Source of the DNA: Collinsella sp. An2
Lineage (GTDB): Bacteria > Actinomycetota > Coriobacteriia > Coriobacteriales > Coriobacteriaceae
DNA: 64,000 nt
Reading direction: 5' to 3'
Assembly (NCBI RefSeq): GCF_002160065.1
Contig: NZ_NFJW01000007.1
Location: forward strand, 56,609 to 120,608
A model generated the notes under the pieces. That model made no database searches, had not been told where the DNA came from, and saw only the letters and a list, made by a program, of their open reading frames with translations. Below are positions 7,424 to 15,022 of the stretch, piece after piece. The translations under genes and the position numbers were made by a program. Numbering within the stretch: position 1 is the stretch's first letter; the number at the start of each line of letters is the position of its first letter.

Positions 7424-9646
7424 CTACAGATGCAGCACGCGGTCGCGAATCTCTTCGGTGCGGCCCTGGTTCCAGAACTGCGTTCCGATGTAGCCGCAGG
7501 TACGGCGTGCGACGTTCAGCTTCTCCTGGTCGCGGTTGCCGCAGTTCGGGCACTCCCACACCAGCTTGCCGTCGTCCTCGACGATCTTGATCTCGCCGTC
7601 ATAGCCGCAAACCTGGCAGTAATCGCTCTTGGTGTTGAGCTCCGCGTACATGATGTTGTCGTAGATGTACTGCATAACGCGGATGACGGCCTTGAGGTTG
7701 TCCTGCATGTTGGGCACCTCGACGTAGGAGATGGCGCCGCCCGGGGAAAGCGCCTGGAACTCGCTCTCGAACTTGAGCTTGTCAAACGCGTCGATTTCCT
7801 CGGTCACATGCACGTGGTAGCTGTTCGTGATGTAGCCCTTGTCCGTCACGCCCGGAATGATGCCGAAGCGACGCTGCAGGCACTTGGCGAACTTGTAGGT
7901 CGTGGACTCAAGCGGCGTGCCGTAGAGCGAATAGTCGATGTCCTCGGCGGCCTTCCACTCGGCGCACTTATCGTTCATGTGCTGCATGACCGAAAGCGCG
8001 AAGCCCTTGCCGTGCTCATCGGTGTGGCTGGCGCCCGTCATGTACTTCACGCACTCGTAGAGGCCCGCATATCCCAGGCTGATGGTGGAGTACCCGCCAT
8101 AGAGCAGCTTGTCGATGGTCTCGCCCTTGTCCAGGCGCGCGAGCGCACCATACTGCCACAGAATCGGCGCGGCGTCGGAAAGGGTGCCCTTCAGGCGCTC
8201 GTGACGGCAGCGCAGAGCCTTGTGGCAGAGCTCCAGACGCTCGTCGAAGATCTCCCAGAACTTCTTCTCGTCGCCCTTCGAGGACAGCGCGACATCGGGC
8301 AGGTTGATGGTCACGACACCCTGGTTGAAGCGGCCGTAGTACTTGGGCTTGTTCGGCTCGTAGTTCTTGGCGCGAGCGACGTTGTCGTAGCCGTTGCCCG
8401 AACGGTCCGGCGTGAGGAAGCTGCGGCAGCCCATGCAGGTGTAGACATCGCCCTCGCCCGGCTTCTCGCCCTTCGAGAGCTTGAGCTCGCGCATCTTCTT
8501 GGCCGAGATGTAGTCGGGCACCATGCGCTTGGCGGTGCACTTGGCCGCGAGCTGCGTAAGGTAGAAGTACGGGCTGTCCTCGTGGATGTTCTCTTCCTCA
8601 AGCACGTAGATGAGCTTGGGGAACGCCGGCGTGATCCATACGCCCTGCTCGTTCTTTACGCCCTCGTAGCGCTGGCGCAGGGTCTCCTCGATGATCATGG
8701 CCAGGTCGTGCTTCTCGGCCTCGTTACGAGCCTCGCCCAGGTACATGAACACGGTCACGAAGGGCGCCTGGCCGTTCGTGGTCATAAGGGTCACGACCTG
8801 ATACTGGATGGTCTGCACGCCGCGGCGAATCTCGTCGCGCAGGCGGCCTTCGACGACCTCGGAGATCTTGTCCTCGGAGGCATCGACACCCAGCTCCTCG
8901 AGCTCGGCAAGCACCTGGCGGCGGATCTTCTGACGGCTCACGTCCACGAAAGGCGCGAGGTGCGTGAGCGAGATGGACTGCCCGCCGTACTGGCAGGAAG
9001 CAACCTGGGCGATGATCTGCGTAGCGATGTTGCAGGCCGTCGAGAAGCTATGCGGGCGCTCGATGAGTGTGCCGGAAATGACGGTGCCGTTCTGCAGCAT
9101 ATCCTCGAGGTTCACGAGGTCGCAGTTGTGCATGTGCTGCGCAAAGTAGTCGGAGTCATGGAAGTGGATAAGACCCTCGTTGTGCGCCTCGACCACGTCG
9201 GCCGGCAGCAGCACGCGCTGGGTGAGGTCCTTGGAGACCTCGCCTGCCATGTAGTCGCGCTGCACCGAGTTCACCGTGGGGTTCTTGTTGGAGTTCTCCT
9301 GCTTGACCTCTTCGTTGTTGCACTCGATGAGCGAGAGGATCTTGTCGTCGGTGGTGTTCTTCTGGCGCTTCAGGCTCTGTACATAGCGATAGATGATGTA
9401 CTTGCGGGCAACCTCGAACTTGTCGAGCTTCATGAGCTCGTCCTCGACCATGTCCTGGATTTCCTCGACCGAGACGGTGTGGCCGGCATTCTCGCATGCC
9501 TCCGCGACGTTCTGCGAGGCATAGATGACCTGGCGCTCGGTGAGGCGCTCGGACTCAGGGGCATCCAAGTTCGCGGCGCGGATGGCGTTCTCGATCTTGG
9601 TGATGTCGAACGCGACCTCAATACCGCTGCGCTTGATGATCTTCAT
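7424..9646 (-). CDS. nrdD: Anaerobic (class III) ribonucleoside-triphosphate reductase
   Basis: The 740-residue oxygen-sensitive enzyme reduces ribonucleoside triphosphates to deoxyribonucleotides under anaerobiosis. An ATP-cone allosteric domain occupies about residues 1-95 (MKIIKRSGIEVAFDITKIE). The catalytic barrel follows. The C-terminus has the zinc site Cx2C (CQVCGYDG) and Cx2C (CPNCGNRD), and the glycyl-radical motif RRTCGYIG with Gly718 as the expected radical residue. Length and all landmarks are complete. Two NrdR boxes lie about 75-120 bp upstream, so it is probably repressed by NrdR when deoxynucleotides are plentiful. It heads a leftward operon ending with folB. Confidence 0.96.
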   Translation of the reverse strand: MKIIKRSGIEVAFDITKIENAIRAANLDAPESERLTERQVIYASQNVAEACENAGHTVSVEEIQDMVEDELMKLDKFEVARKYIIYRYVQSLKRQKNTTDDKILSLIECNNEEVKQENSNKNPTVNSVQRDYMAGEVSKDLTQRVLLPADVVEAHNEGLIHFHDSDYFAQHMHNCDLVNLEDMLQNGTVISGTLIERPHSFSTACNIATQIIAQVASCQYGGQSISLTHLAPFVDVSRQKIRRQVLAELEELGVDASEDKISEVVEGRLRDEIRRGVQTIQYQVVTLMTTNGQAPFVTVFMYLGEARNEAEKHDLAMIIEETLRQRYEGVKNEQGVWITPAFPKLIYVLEEENIHEDSPYFYLTQLAAKCTAKRMVPDYISAKKMRELKLSKGEKPGEGDVYTCMGCRSFLTPDRSGNGYDNVARAKNYEPNKPKYYGRFNQGVVTINLPDVALSSKGDEKKFWEIFDERLELCHKALRCRHERLKGTLSDAAPILWQYGALARLDKGETIDKLLYGGYSTISLGYAGLYECVKYMTGASHTDEHGKGFALSVMQHMNDKCAEWKAAEDIDYSLYGTPLESTTYKFAKCLQRRFGIIPGVTDKGYITNSYHVHVTEEIDAFDKLKFESEFQALSPGGAISYVEVPNMQDNLKAVIRVMQYIYDNIMYAELNTKSDYCQVCGYDGEIKIVEDDGKLVWECPNCGNRDQEKLNVARRTCGYIGTQFWNQGRTEEIRDRVLHL

Positions 9647-9718
9647 GTCCCGTCGCCTTTCTTAACGCTGCTTTCTTAACGCTGTTGTGTCGGGTACCCA
9701 TCTTAGCGGTTCCGCGCT

Positions 9719-9765
9719 CACTATATGCAGTAAATGTTTTGCGGGTCATCACTACATATTGTGTT
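9719..9765. promoter_or_regulatory. Pair of NrdR boxes upstream of nrdD
   Basis: On the minus strand AACACAATATGTAGTG (9750-9765) and TTTACTGCATATAGTG (9719-9734) both fit the NrdR-box pattern (ACA-C-A/T-ATAT-A/T-GTGT type). Their starts are 31 bp apart, three helical turns, which is the spacing known for paired NrdR boxes. NrdR is not in the window; regulation is inferred from the sites. Confidence 0.85.
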
Positions 9766-10099
9766 TTAGCAGGTCAGCATAATTGGTGAATCTTGCCTCA
9801 CATTACTGTGAAGATTTTCAATAACGTCGGTGGGGGCAAAGCCCACGCGTCCCACCTGCGGTTGCCTTGAATGGCGCATACGGGATGGGGTGTCAGCATT
9901 CAACGACTTCTTCACCCTTACGATTCGGCGAGCGGTCAAGAAACCCCCTTGACCAAGATGTTGTGCTCCGCGCGGGCGCGACGGGGCGAGAGCGGGGCGA
10001 CGGCCCCAACGCGAGCATGATGACGCGGCGGCCCAGCGCGCGCCGTCGCAAGCGGACGCGAGGGCCGACGCCGCCATGGGCTCCGACGCCCGCGGCCGC
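9766..10099. other. Gene-free stretch between nrdD promoter and kinase gene
   Basis: I see no supported gene. There is a small hairpin GGTCAAG/CTTGACC (9934-9940 with 9948-9954) that could end the leftward kinase transcript, and a very GC-rich segment (9970-10080). Open frames here are by-products of composition. Confidence 0.5.
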
Positions 10100-11470
10100 C
10101 TACTCCATCGGCAGCTCGACGGTAAAGGTGGTGCGGCCGGCCTCGCTCGTGGCAAAGATGCGGCCGCCGTGGAGCTCGACGATTTCCCGCGCGATGGCGA
10201 GCCCCAGGCCCGCTCCTCCCGTGGAGCTGGCCCTGGCTTCGTCCAAGCGGAAAAACTTGTCGAAAATGGCCTCGAGCTTGTGCGGAGGAATGGTGACCCC
10301 TTCATCCGTGACGGCCACGCGCACGATCTCGGAGGACGCCGCGGAGCCATCTTCCGGCGCGCCCGAGTCGGCACAGGCCGTCGCGCCGTCCGAAGCAGCT
10401 GGCGCAGAGTCGCCGGAGATATCGGCCTCCCCTGCCGCCACGTGCTCGGCAACCACAGCGATCTCTGTGCCCTCGTGGCTATAGGCGATCGCGTTTTTCA
10501 AGATGTTGTTGAACACACGCGCCAGCCGCGCGGCGTCGCCCATGATCATGAGGGCGGGTCCGGGATCGTCGGTGGTAACAACGCGCCCTTCGACCTCCAG
10601 CCGAACAGTGTTCCCATGTGCGCCCAGCAGCGGGTAGAACTCGTCGGCCATCTGCACGAGCAGAAACGACAGGTCGACCGGCTCGAGCTCGAGCTCGATA
10701 TGCGTGAGGTTGTAGCGCGTGATGTCAAAGAACTCGTTGATGAGACGCTCCAGGCGGCGGGCCTTATCCAGCGTGATGCCAACATAGCGGCAGCGCTGCT
10801 CCATGGGCATCTCGGGTATCTCGTCCAAAAGCGACAGGTAACCGATCACCGAGGTCAGAGGCGTTTTGAGGTCGTGCGCCAAATAGGTGATGAGGTCGTT
10901 TTTGCGGGCGGCCTCGTCGCGCAAGGCGCGCTCGTGGTCGAGCATCGTCCCTTTCATCTGGGTCGCCTGCAGGGCCAACGCGTCGTAGCCCTCGGGAAAG
11001 ACCTCGCTCGCCTCGGCATCGTGCCGCATGTAAAACGAGAGCAGCGATGCGGCCTCCTCGACCGTGGCGCGCGAGCGACGACGCGCATACCACCGGGCGA
11101 CCCCAGCCGAGACCACCACCAGCACGATCACGAATATGAGCCCGAGCCTGAGGAAGAACTCCTTGGCGCCCACGGGATCGAATACCAGGTTATAGGTGGT
11201 GTTGGTCTGGTAGTCAACTTCCCAGGAGCTCACGAACGTGTTGAAAAACCAGTTCACGAAGGCGCCGTTCAGCCCGTCATCGACAAAGCGAAACAGCAGA
11301 AGATACAGCATGATGCCGACGCCGATCCCCGCGATGATGACCACGGCGAAGCGCAGGCGCTCACGGTTCTGCCGCTGCCCCCGCGTAGCAGCGAGGTCGG
11401 CCGCGCCTGCAGTGACCGGCGCGTCGGACGACGTGCTCCGACCGCGGCCAGACAGTCCTGCAGGCGGCAT
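10100..11470 (-). CDS. VanS-like sensor histidine kinase
   Basis: A 456-residue membrane histidine kinase. Two membrane segments (about 41-60 and 107-125) flank a short extracellular loop; then a HAMP-like linker, the HisKA box with His199 (LITYLAHDLKTPLTSVIGY), and an HATPase domain with N box (NNILKNAIAY), G1 (DEGVTIPP) and G2 (GGAGLGLAI). An acidic, Ala/Ser-rich insert of about 45 residues lies between the N and G1 boxes and is unusual. It is 19 bp downstream of the response regulator and so part of one operon. The sequence style is that of VanS, but no vanH, vanA or vanX ligase gene is near, so vancomycin resistance should not be assumed; its signal is unknown. The start at 11470 was chosen as the first ATG after the regulator's stop. 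Confidence 0.85.
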   Translation of the reverse strand: MPPAGLSGRGRSTSSDAPVTAGAADLAATRGQRQNRERLRFAVVIIAGIGVGIMLYLLLFRFVDDGLNGAFVNWFFNTFVSSWEVDYQTNTTYNLVFDPVGAKEFFLRLGLIFVIVLVVVSAGVARWYARRRSRATVEEAASLLSFYMRHDAEASEVFPEGYDALALQATQMKGTMLDHERALRDEAARKNDLITYLAHDLKTPLTSVIGYLSLLDEIPEMPMEQRCRYVGITLDKARRLERLINEFFDITRYNLTHIELELEPVDLSFLLVQMADEFYPLLGAHGNTVRLEVEGRVVTTDDPGPALMIMGDAARLARVFNNILKNAIAYSHEGTEIAVVAEHVAAGEADISGDSAPAASDGATACADSGAPEDGSAASSEIVRVAVTDEGVTIPPHKLEAIFDKFFRLDEARASSTGGAGLGLAIAREIVELHGGRIFATSEAGRTTFTVELPME

Positions 11471-11489
11471 GGGACCGCCCTGACGAGAT

Positions 11490-12227
11490 TCAGCGTTCAA
11501 TCTTGTATCCACATCCCCATACCGTCTTGATGTATTTCGGGTCCTCGAACGAGTCACCCATCTTTTCGCGCAGGTGCCGTATATGTACGGCGATCGAACC
11601 CGACCCCTTGTCGTAGTAGGCGTCGCCAAACGTCTTGAAATACAGGTCGCGCGCCGAGACGACCGACCCGTTCGCCTCGAGCAGGATGCGCAGGATGGAG
11701 AACTCGGTAGGCGTAAGCGCGAGCGGGCGTTCGTTGAGCGTGCAGGCGTGCGCAGGCACGTCCATGACCAGGCCGGCGTAGGTGATGACCTCCCCCGGTC
11801 GGCGCGTCCCGTGGCCCTCTGCATCCGGCCCGTCGACCTCGGCGCCATAGCGCTTATAGCGTCGCAGCTGCGCCTTTACGCGCGCCACGAGCTCAAGCGG
11901 CAAAAAGGGCTTCGTCACGTAGTCGTCGGCACCCAGGGCAAGGCCGCGGATCTTGTCAATCTCCTCGCCCTTCGCGGTGAGCATGATCACCGGATACGTG
12001 TGGTGCTCGCGGATTTTGCGGCACACCTCGAAGCCATCCGTCCCCGGCATCATGATGTCCAGGACCGCAAGGTCGATCGGAGCGGCCTGAGCGTCCTCTA
12101 TGCGCGCCAGGGCGGCGTCGCCGTCAAGAAACGGCTCGACCACAAAGCCTTCGTTTTCCAGGTAGACCTTCACCAGGTCGCAGATCTCGCGTTCATCGTC
12201 TGCGACGAGGATCCTCTCGCCCGCCAT
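11490..12227 (-). CDS. VanR-like OmpR-family response regulator
   Basis: A 245-residue response regulator: receiver domain 1-120 with acidic pocket Asp10/Asp11 and phospho-acceptor Asp57 (LAVLDIMMPG), conserved Lys in YVTKPF, and a winged-helix DNA-binding domain (about 145-245) ending in the family's VWGCGYKIER. AAGGAGGAG precedes the ATG. It would bind DNA as a phosphorylated dimer and probably controls its own operon with the kinase downstream. The target genes are not evident. Divergent, 100 bp away, is the duplicated region around the insertion sequence. Confidence 0.9.
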   Translation of the reverse strand: MAGERILVADDEREICDLVKVYLENEGFVVEPFLDGDAALARIEDAQAAPIDLAVLDIMMPGTDGFEVCRKIREHHTYPVIMLTAKGEEIDKIRGLALGADDYVTKPFLPLELVARVKAQLRRYKRYGAEVDGPDAEGHGTRRPGEVITYAGLVMDVPAHACTLNERPLALTPTEFSILRILLEANGSVVSARDLYFKTFGDAYYDKGSGSIAVHIRHLREKMGDSFEDPKYIKTVWGCGYKIER

Positions 12228-12328
12228 GCTCCTCCTTCGACCACGTTCAAGCTGTCGCCACGTCGCGCTTCAGCGTACCGCAGGGCGGGCGCGAAGTCTT
12301 AAAGGAATTGTTAAGGTGACGCGCGGCC

Positions 12329-12498
12329 TTCAACCCGATTGACCCGTGTCCGCACGAGATGCATCATAGAAGAAGAACATATGTTCTAGATTGGCCTTGG
12401 ATGCACCACGGACTTGGGAGGCGTGTCATGCACAGGAGAAAGCGCTATGTGGGTGTGACGCTCAAAGTGGACACCGCCGGCGTGGCGCGACCGATCTC
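12329..12498 (+). repeat. Upstream copy of the 170-bp direct repeat flanking the IS
   Basis: Identical base for base to 14482-14651. It contains a promoter (TTGACC at 12339-12344, about 17 bp to CATCAT), a LexA-like palindrome (12375-12386) and the first 24 codons of the 88-residue gene. Its inner edge touches the IS left end at 12499. Most simply it is a very long target-site duplication. Confidence 0.9.
12375..12386. promoter_or_regulatory. LexA-like SOS box, upstream copy
   Basis: GAACATATGTTC is a perfect 12-bp palindrome matching the core of the Gram-positive/actinobacterial LexA site (CGAAC-N4-GTTCG) except the outermost pair, which is A/T here. It is placed just after the -10 region, where a repressor would block initiation. 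This copy now lies upstream of the transposase on the same strand. Confidence 0.7.
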
Positions 12499-12520
12499 CC
12501 GAGTTTTGCAGCATAGTTGA
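12428..12520 (+). pseudogene. Truncated 5' copy of the 88-residue gene
   Basis: ATG 12428 starts the same 24 codons as the intact gene at 14581 ([20 protein letters not shown]), then runs into the IS left end and stops after six foreign residues at TGA 12518-12520, giving a 30-residue product. It keeps its own promoter and LexA-like box. It is a by-product of the 170-bp duplication, not a functional gene. Confidence 0.85.
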
Positions 12521-12605
12521 ATAGATCAGGCCACATTCGCCCTGCTCAATGGGCTTTTTCTTCGTCGGGATTCTATGACTTTTATGCACGGTGTATATCG
12601 GTGTA

Positions 12606-12614
12606 TGGTATAAT
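12606..12614 (+). promoter_or_regulatory. Extended -10 promoter of the transposase
   Basis: TGGTATAAT: a consensus TATAAT (12609-12614) with the TGn extension, 35 bp before the transposase ATG. No good -35 is visible 17 bp upstream, as is common for extended -10 promoters. Confidence 0.6.
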
Positions 12615-12648
12615 GCGGGTATATGTTCCCGCAGGTCAGGGGCCGGAT

Positions 12649-14391
12649 ATGTACCTCAGGAAGTCCAGGAAGAAGAACGGGCGCGTCTACCTCACGATCG
12701 TGGAGGGCTACCGCGACGGGCGCGGCAAGAACATGTCGAGGACGGTCGAGAGCCTCGGCTACGTCGACGACCTCGAGAGGTCGGGCATCGCCGACCCGGT
12801 TGCCCACTTCACGGCGGAGTGCGCCAGGCGCAACGAGGCCAGACGGGCTGGGACGGAGCCGGTGATCGCCAAGATCAGCCCCCTGCAGAGGGTCGACAAG
12901 CGCGACGAGGGGGCGCGCCTCGAGCTCGGGGCCGCCGTGGTCGACGCCTACCTCAACCGGGACCTGGGGCTGCTGTCCTTCTTCGAGCGCAGGAGGACGG
13001 CCCGCAAGGTCGGGTTCGACCCCTACCGCGTGCTCGAGCTGCTGGTGTGGGACCGCATCGCGCACCCCTCGTCCAAGAAGGGGGCCTGGGAGAAGAGGGC
13101 CGCGTTCCCCAGGAAGTGCCCCTTCTCGCTCGACGACGTCTACCGCGCGCTCACCTACCTGGACGATAGGCGCGGCGGGCTCGTGGCGCACGCCAACGCC
13201 TCCCTCGAGGCGGCCCGGGGCCCGCGCGACACCCGCGTGCTCTACTACGACGTCACCAACTACTACTTCGAGGCCGAGGGCGAGGACGGGTTCCGCATGC
13301 GCGGGGTCTCCAAGGAGCACAGGCCCAGCCCGATCGTGCAGATGGGGCTGTTCCTGGACGCCGACGGCATCCCCCTGGACTACGCGCTGTTCCCGGGCAA
13401 CGTGCCCGACGTCTCGACGCTCGTGCCGGCGATGGACGCCGCCGGGGTGAGGTTCGGGCCGGACACCCCGGGGCGGGTCGTGGTCGTGGCCGACAGGGGG
13501 CTGAACGCGTCGGCGAACATCGCGCGCTGCGTCCTGGACGGCAACGGCTACGTCTTCTCCCAGAGCGTGCGCGGCGCGGACCGCGAGCTCAAGTCCTGGG
13601 TGCTCTCGGAGGAGGGCTACGCCGCGAACGAGGCCGGGACCTACAAGGTCAAGTCCCGCGTCGGCGAGAAGGCCGTCTACGTGGCCGGCGAGGACGGGCG
13701 CAGGCACCGGGTCATGGTGCCGGTCAAGCAGGTCGCCTTCTGGTCCAGGGACTTCGCCGAGCGCAGCCGCGCCGAGCGCGCCAAGGTCGTCGAGAAGAGC
13801 CTGCGCGCGATCGCGCGCGGCGACGCGGCGCGCGCCTACGAGCGCTCCAGCTCCCGCTACGCGCGGCCCGTTCCGGTGGACCCGGAGACCGGCGAGGTCG
13901 GCGCCACCGCCTGGGCGCTCGACGAGGCCCGGATCGAGGAGGACGCGCGCTGCGACGGCTACTACTGCATCGTCACGAGCGAGCAGGACATGGCCGACGG
14001 CGAGGTCATCGACTGCTACCGCGGCCTCTGGAGGATCGAGGAGTCGTTCCGCGTCGTGAAGGGCGACCTGGGCGCGAGGCCGGTCTACTGCTCGACCGGG
14101 GCCCACATCAGGGCGCACTTCCTGGTCTGCTTCCTGGCCCTGCTCGTCATGCGCCTCATGCAGGCCGACGTCGAGAGGCTGACGGGCTCGCGCCCGTCTG
14201 CGGGCGCCGTCCGGGAGGCCCTCGCGAACGTGGTGGGCCACCGCCTCGACGCGGGCAGCTGGCTGTTCGACTACAGGACCGACCTCACCGACGCGCTCGG
14301 CGACGCCGTCGGGGTGGACCTCACGCGCCGCGTGGCGACCAGGGGCCGCGTCCGCGACATCATGGCCTCCGTGAGGAAACCGAGGAGCTGA
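12649..14391 (+). CDS. IS1634-family DDE transposase
   Basis: A 580-residue transposase of the IS1634 group (related to IS4). Catalytic-type residues are Asp201 (LYYDVTNYYFE), Asp282 (VVADRGLNASAN) and Glu464/465 (RIEESFRVVKGDL), with a long insertion between the last two as in IS4-like enzymes. The start at 12649 (MYLRKSRKKNGRVYL) follows AGGGG and matches the family's beginning; an in-frame extension upstream covers the promoter and is rejected. Codon use is extremely GC-rich, more so than neighbouring genes. The gene has no frameshift and is probably active. Confidence 0.93.
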   Translation: MYLRKSRKKNGRVYLTIVEGYRDGRGKNMSRTVESLGYVDDLERSGIADPVAHFTAECARRNEARRAGTEPVIAKISPLQRVDKRDEGARLELGAAVVDAYLNRDLGLLSFFERRRTARKVGFDPYRVLELLVWDRIAHPSSKKGAWEKRAAFPRKCPFSLDDVYRALTYLDDRRGGLVAHANASLEAARGPRDTRVLYYDVTNYYFEAEGEDGFRMRGVSKEHRPSPIVQMGLFLDADGIPLDYALFPGNVPDVSTLVPAMDAAGVRFGPDTPGRVVVVADRGLNASANIARCVLDGNGYVFSQSVRGADRELKSWVLSEEGYAANEAGTYKVKSRVGEKAVYVAGEDGRRHRVMVPVKQVAFWSRDFAERSRAERAKVVEKSLRAIARGDAARAYERSSSRYARPVPVDPETGEVGATAWALDEARIEEDARCDGYYCIVTSEQDMADGEVIDCYRGLWRIEESFRVVKGDLGARPVYCSTGAHIRAHFLVCFLALLVMRLMQADVERLTGSRPSAGAVREALANVVGHRLDAGSWLFDYRTDLTDALGDAVGVDLTRRVATRGRVRDIMASVRKPRS

Positions 14392-14423
14392 GGCGTTCCA
14401 CGTCAATAAATGTCATGCGATAG

Positions 14424-14466
14424 AGGACGGTTCTCCCAGCTAGATACGGGAGAACCGTCCTTTTCT
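14424..14466 (+). terminator. Rho-independent terminator at the IS right end
   Basis: Perfect 14-bp stem AGGACGGTTCTCCC (14424-14437) with GGGAGAACCGTCCT (14448-14461), loop of 10, then TTTCT. It lies inside the element, downstream of the transposase, and would shield the restored target gene from transposase read-through. Confidence 0.85.
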
Positions 14467-14481
14467 ACTGCAAAAGTCAGG

Positions 14482-14651
14482 TTCAACCCGATTGACCCGT
14501 GTCCGCACGAGATGCATCATAGAAGAAGAACATATGTTCTAGATTGGCCTTGGATGCACCACGGACTTGGGAGGCGTGTCATGCACAGGAGAAAGCGCTA
14601 TGTGGGTGTGACGCTCAAAGTGGACACCGCCGGCGTGGCGCGACCGATCTC
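14482..14651 (+). repeat. Downstream copy of the 170-bp direct repeat
   Basis: Exact copy of 12329-12498. Here it joins the rest of the 88-residue gene, so this side keeps promoter, LexA-like box, ribosome site and full reading frame. Confidence 0.9.
14528..14539. promoter_or_regulatory. LexA-like SOS box of the 88-residue gene
   Basis: GAACATATGTTC, a perfect palindrome about 40 bp before the ATG at 14581 and directly after the putative -10 (14515-14520; -35 TTGACC 14492-14497). It suggests DNA-damage control of the small gene by LexA; LexA itself is not in the window. Confidence 0.7.
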
Positions 14652-14847
14652 TGTGGACTGGAGCAACAAGATCTCGTATCCCGTGGACGAGATCTTGGAC
14701 ATGCGCCACACGAAGGGCAGCATCGGAGGGGACGAGGGGGTGCGCTACACCCTGCGTTTCGGAGGCGTCACCACCTACCTGTGGCGTACGGGCAAGCTCT
14801 GGTTCGTGGAAGAGAAGCTCATCGACACCGACGATTCCGCACTCTAG
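14581..14847 (+). CDS. Small conserved basic protein (88 aa), SOS-type promoter
   Basis: An 88-residue protein of unknown function. It has a basic start ([15 protein letters not shown]), a middle rich in short strands and a C-terminal [20 protein letters not shown] segment that suggests a small beta-rich fold. From memory, similar small proteins occur in Firmicutes beside Y-family DNA polymerase genes under SOS control; I cannot confirm this here, but the LexA-like box in front agrees with it. The ribosome site is GGGAGG, 7-8 bases before the ATG. The IS insertion duplicated its first 24 codons but left this copy whole. No DNA-repair polymerase gene is adjacent in this window. Confidence 0.75.
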
Positions 14848-14855
14848 GGCAAGCC

Positions 14856-14877
14856 TTTGATCAGTGTTTCTCTGGGC
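14856..14877 (+). repeat. Half-copy of the repeat seen at 489-586
   Basis: TTTGATCAGTGTTTCTCTGG resembles the complement of the left arm at 489-508 (CTTTGATCGGTGTTTCCCTA), differing at a few bases. It follows the stop of the 88-residue gene. No matching second arm is visible nearby, so it is a fragment. Confidence 0.4.
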
Positions 14878-15022
14878 CGTGCCCGCAGGCGTCGAGCAAG
14901 ACGGTGCGCGCTGGTGCGCGCGAAAACGCGCGCTCTTCACGCATAGGGCGCACGAAACCTCGGCGCGGCACATCCGTGGGGTACAGTGAACACGTTGCAA
15001 GCAATGCCGAAAGGAGCCGCAC

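Larger units (their letters stand above)
12499..14481 (+). mobile_element. IS1634-type insertion sequence (about 1983 bp)
   Basis: The element lies exactly between the two 170-bp direct repeats. Terminal inverted repeats are CCGAGTTTTGCAG at the left end and CTGACTTTTGCAG (complement, one base inside the right end), 11 of 13 matching. It carries one transposase gene, an extended -10 promoter and a terminator near the right end. IS1634 of Mycoplasma mycoides is known for creating long, variable-length target duplications, which fits the 170 bp seen here. The element looks complete and recent, because the repeats are identical. Confidence 0.9.

Noticed and set aside
7430-9679. A 749-residue open frame on the strand opposite nrdD
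   Set aside because: It is a composition by-product of GC-rich third positions; nrdD has clear catalytic motifs on the other strand and the opposite frame has no family features.
10100-12227. Vancomycin-resistance operon
   Set aside because: Only the two-component pair is present; vanH, vanA/B-type ligase and vanX are absent.
12526-14406. A 626-residue frame opposite the transposase
   Set aside because: Antisense by-product in an extremely GC-rich gene; the transposase frame has the DDE motifs.
12329-14651. Composite transposon or tandem gene duplication
   Set aside because: There is a single transposase gene with its own inverted ends, and the repeats end exactly at those ends, so one insertion with a long target duplication explains everything.
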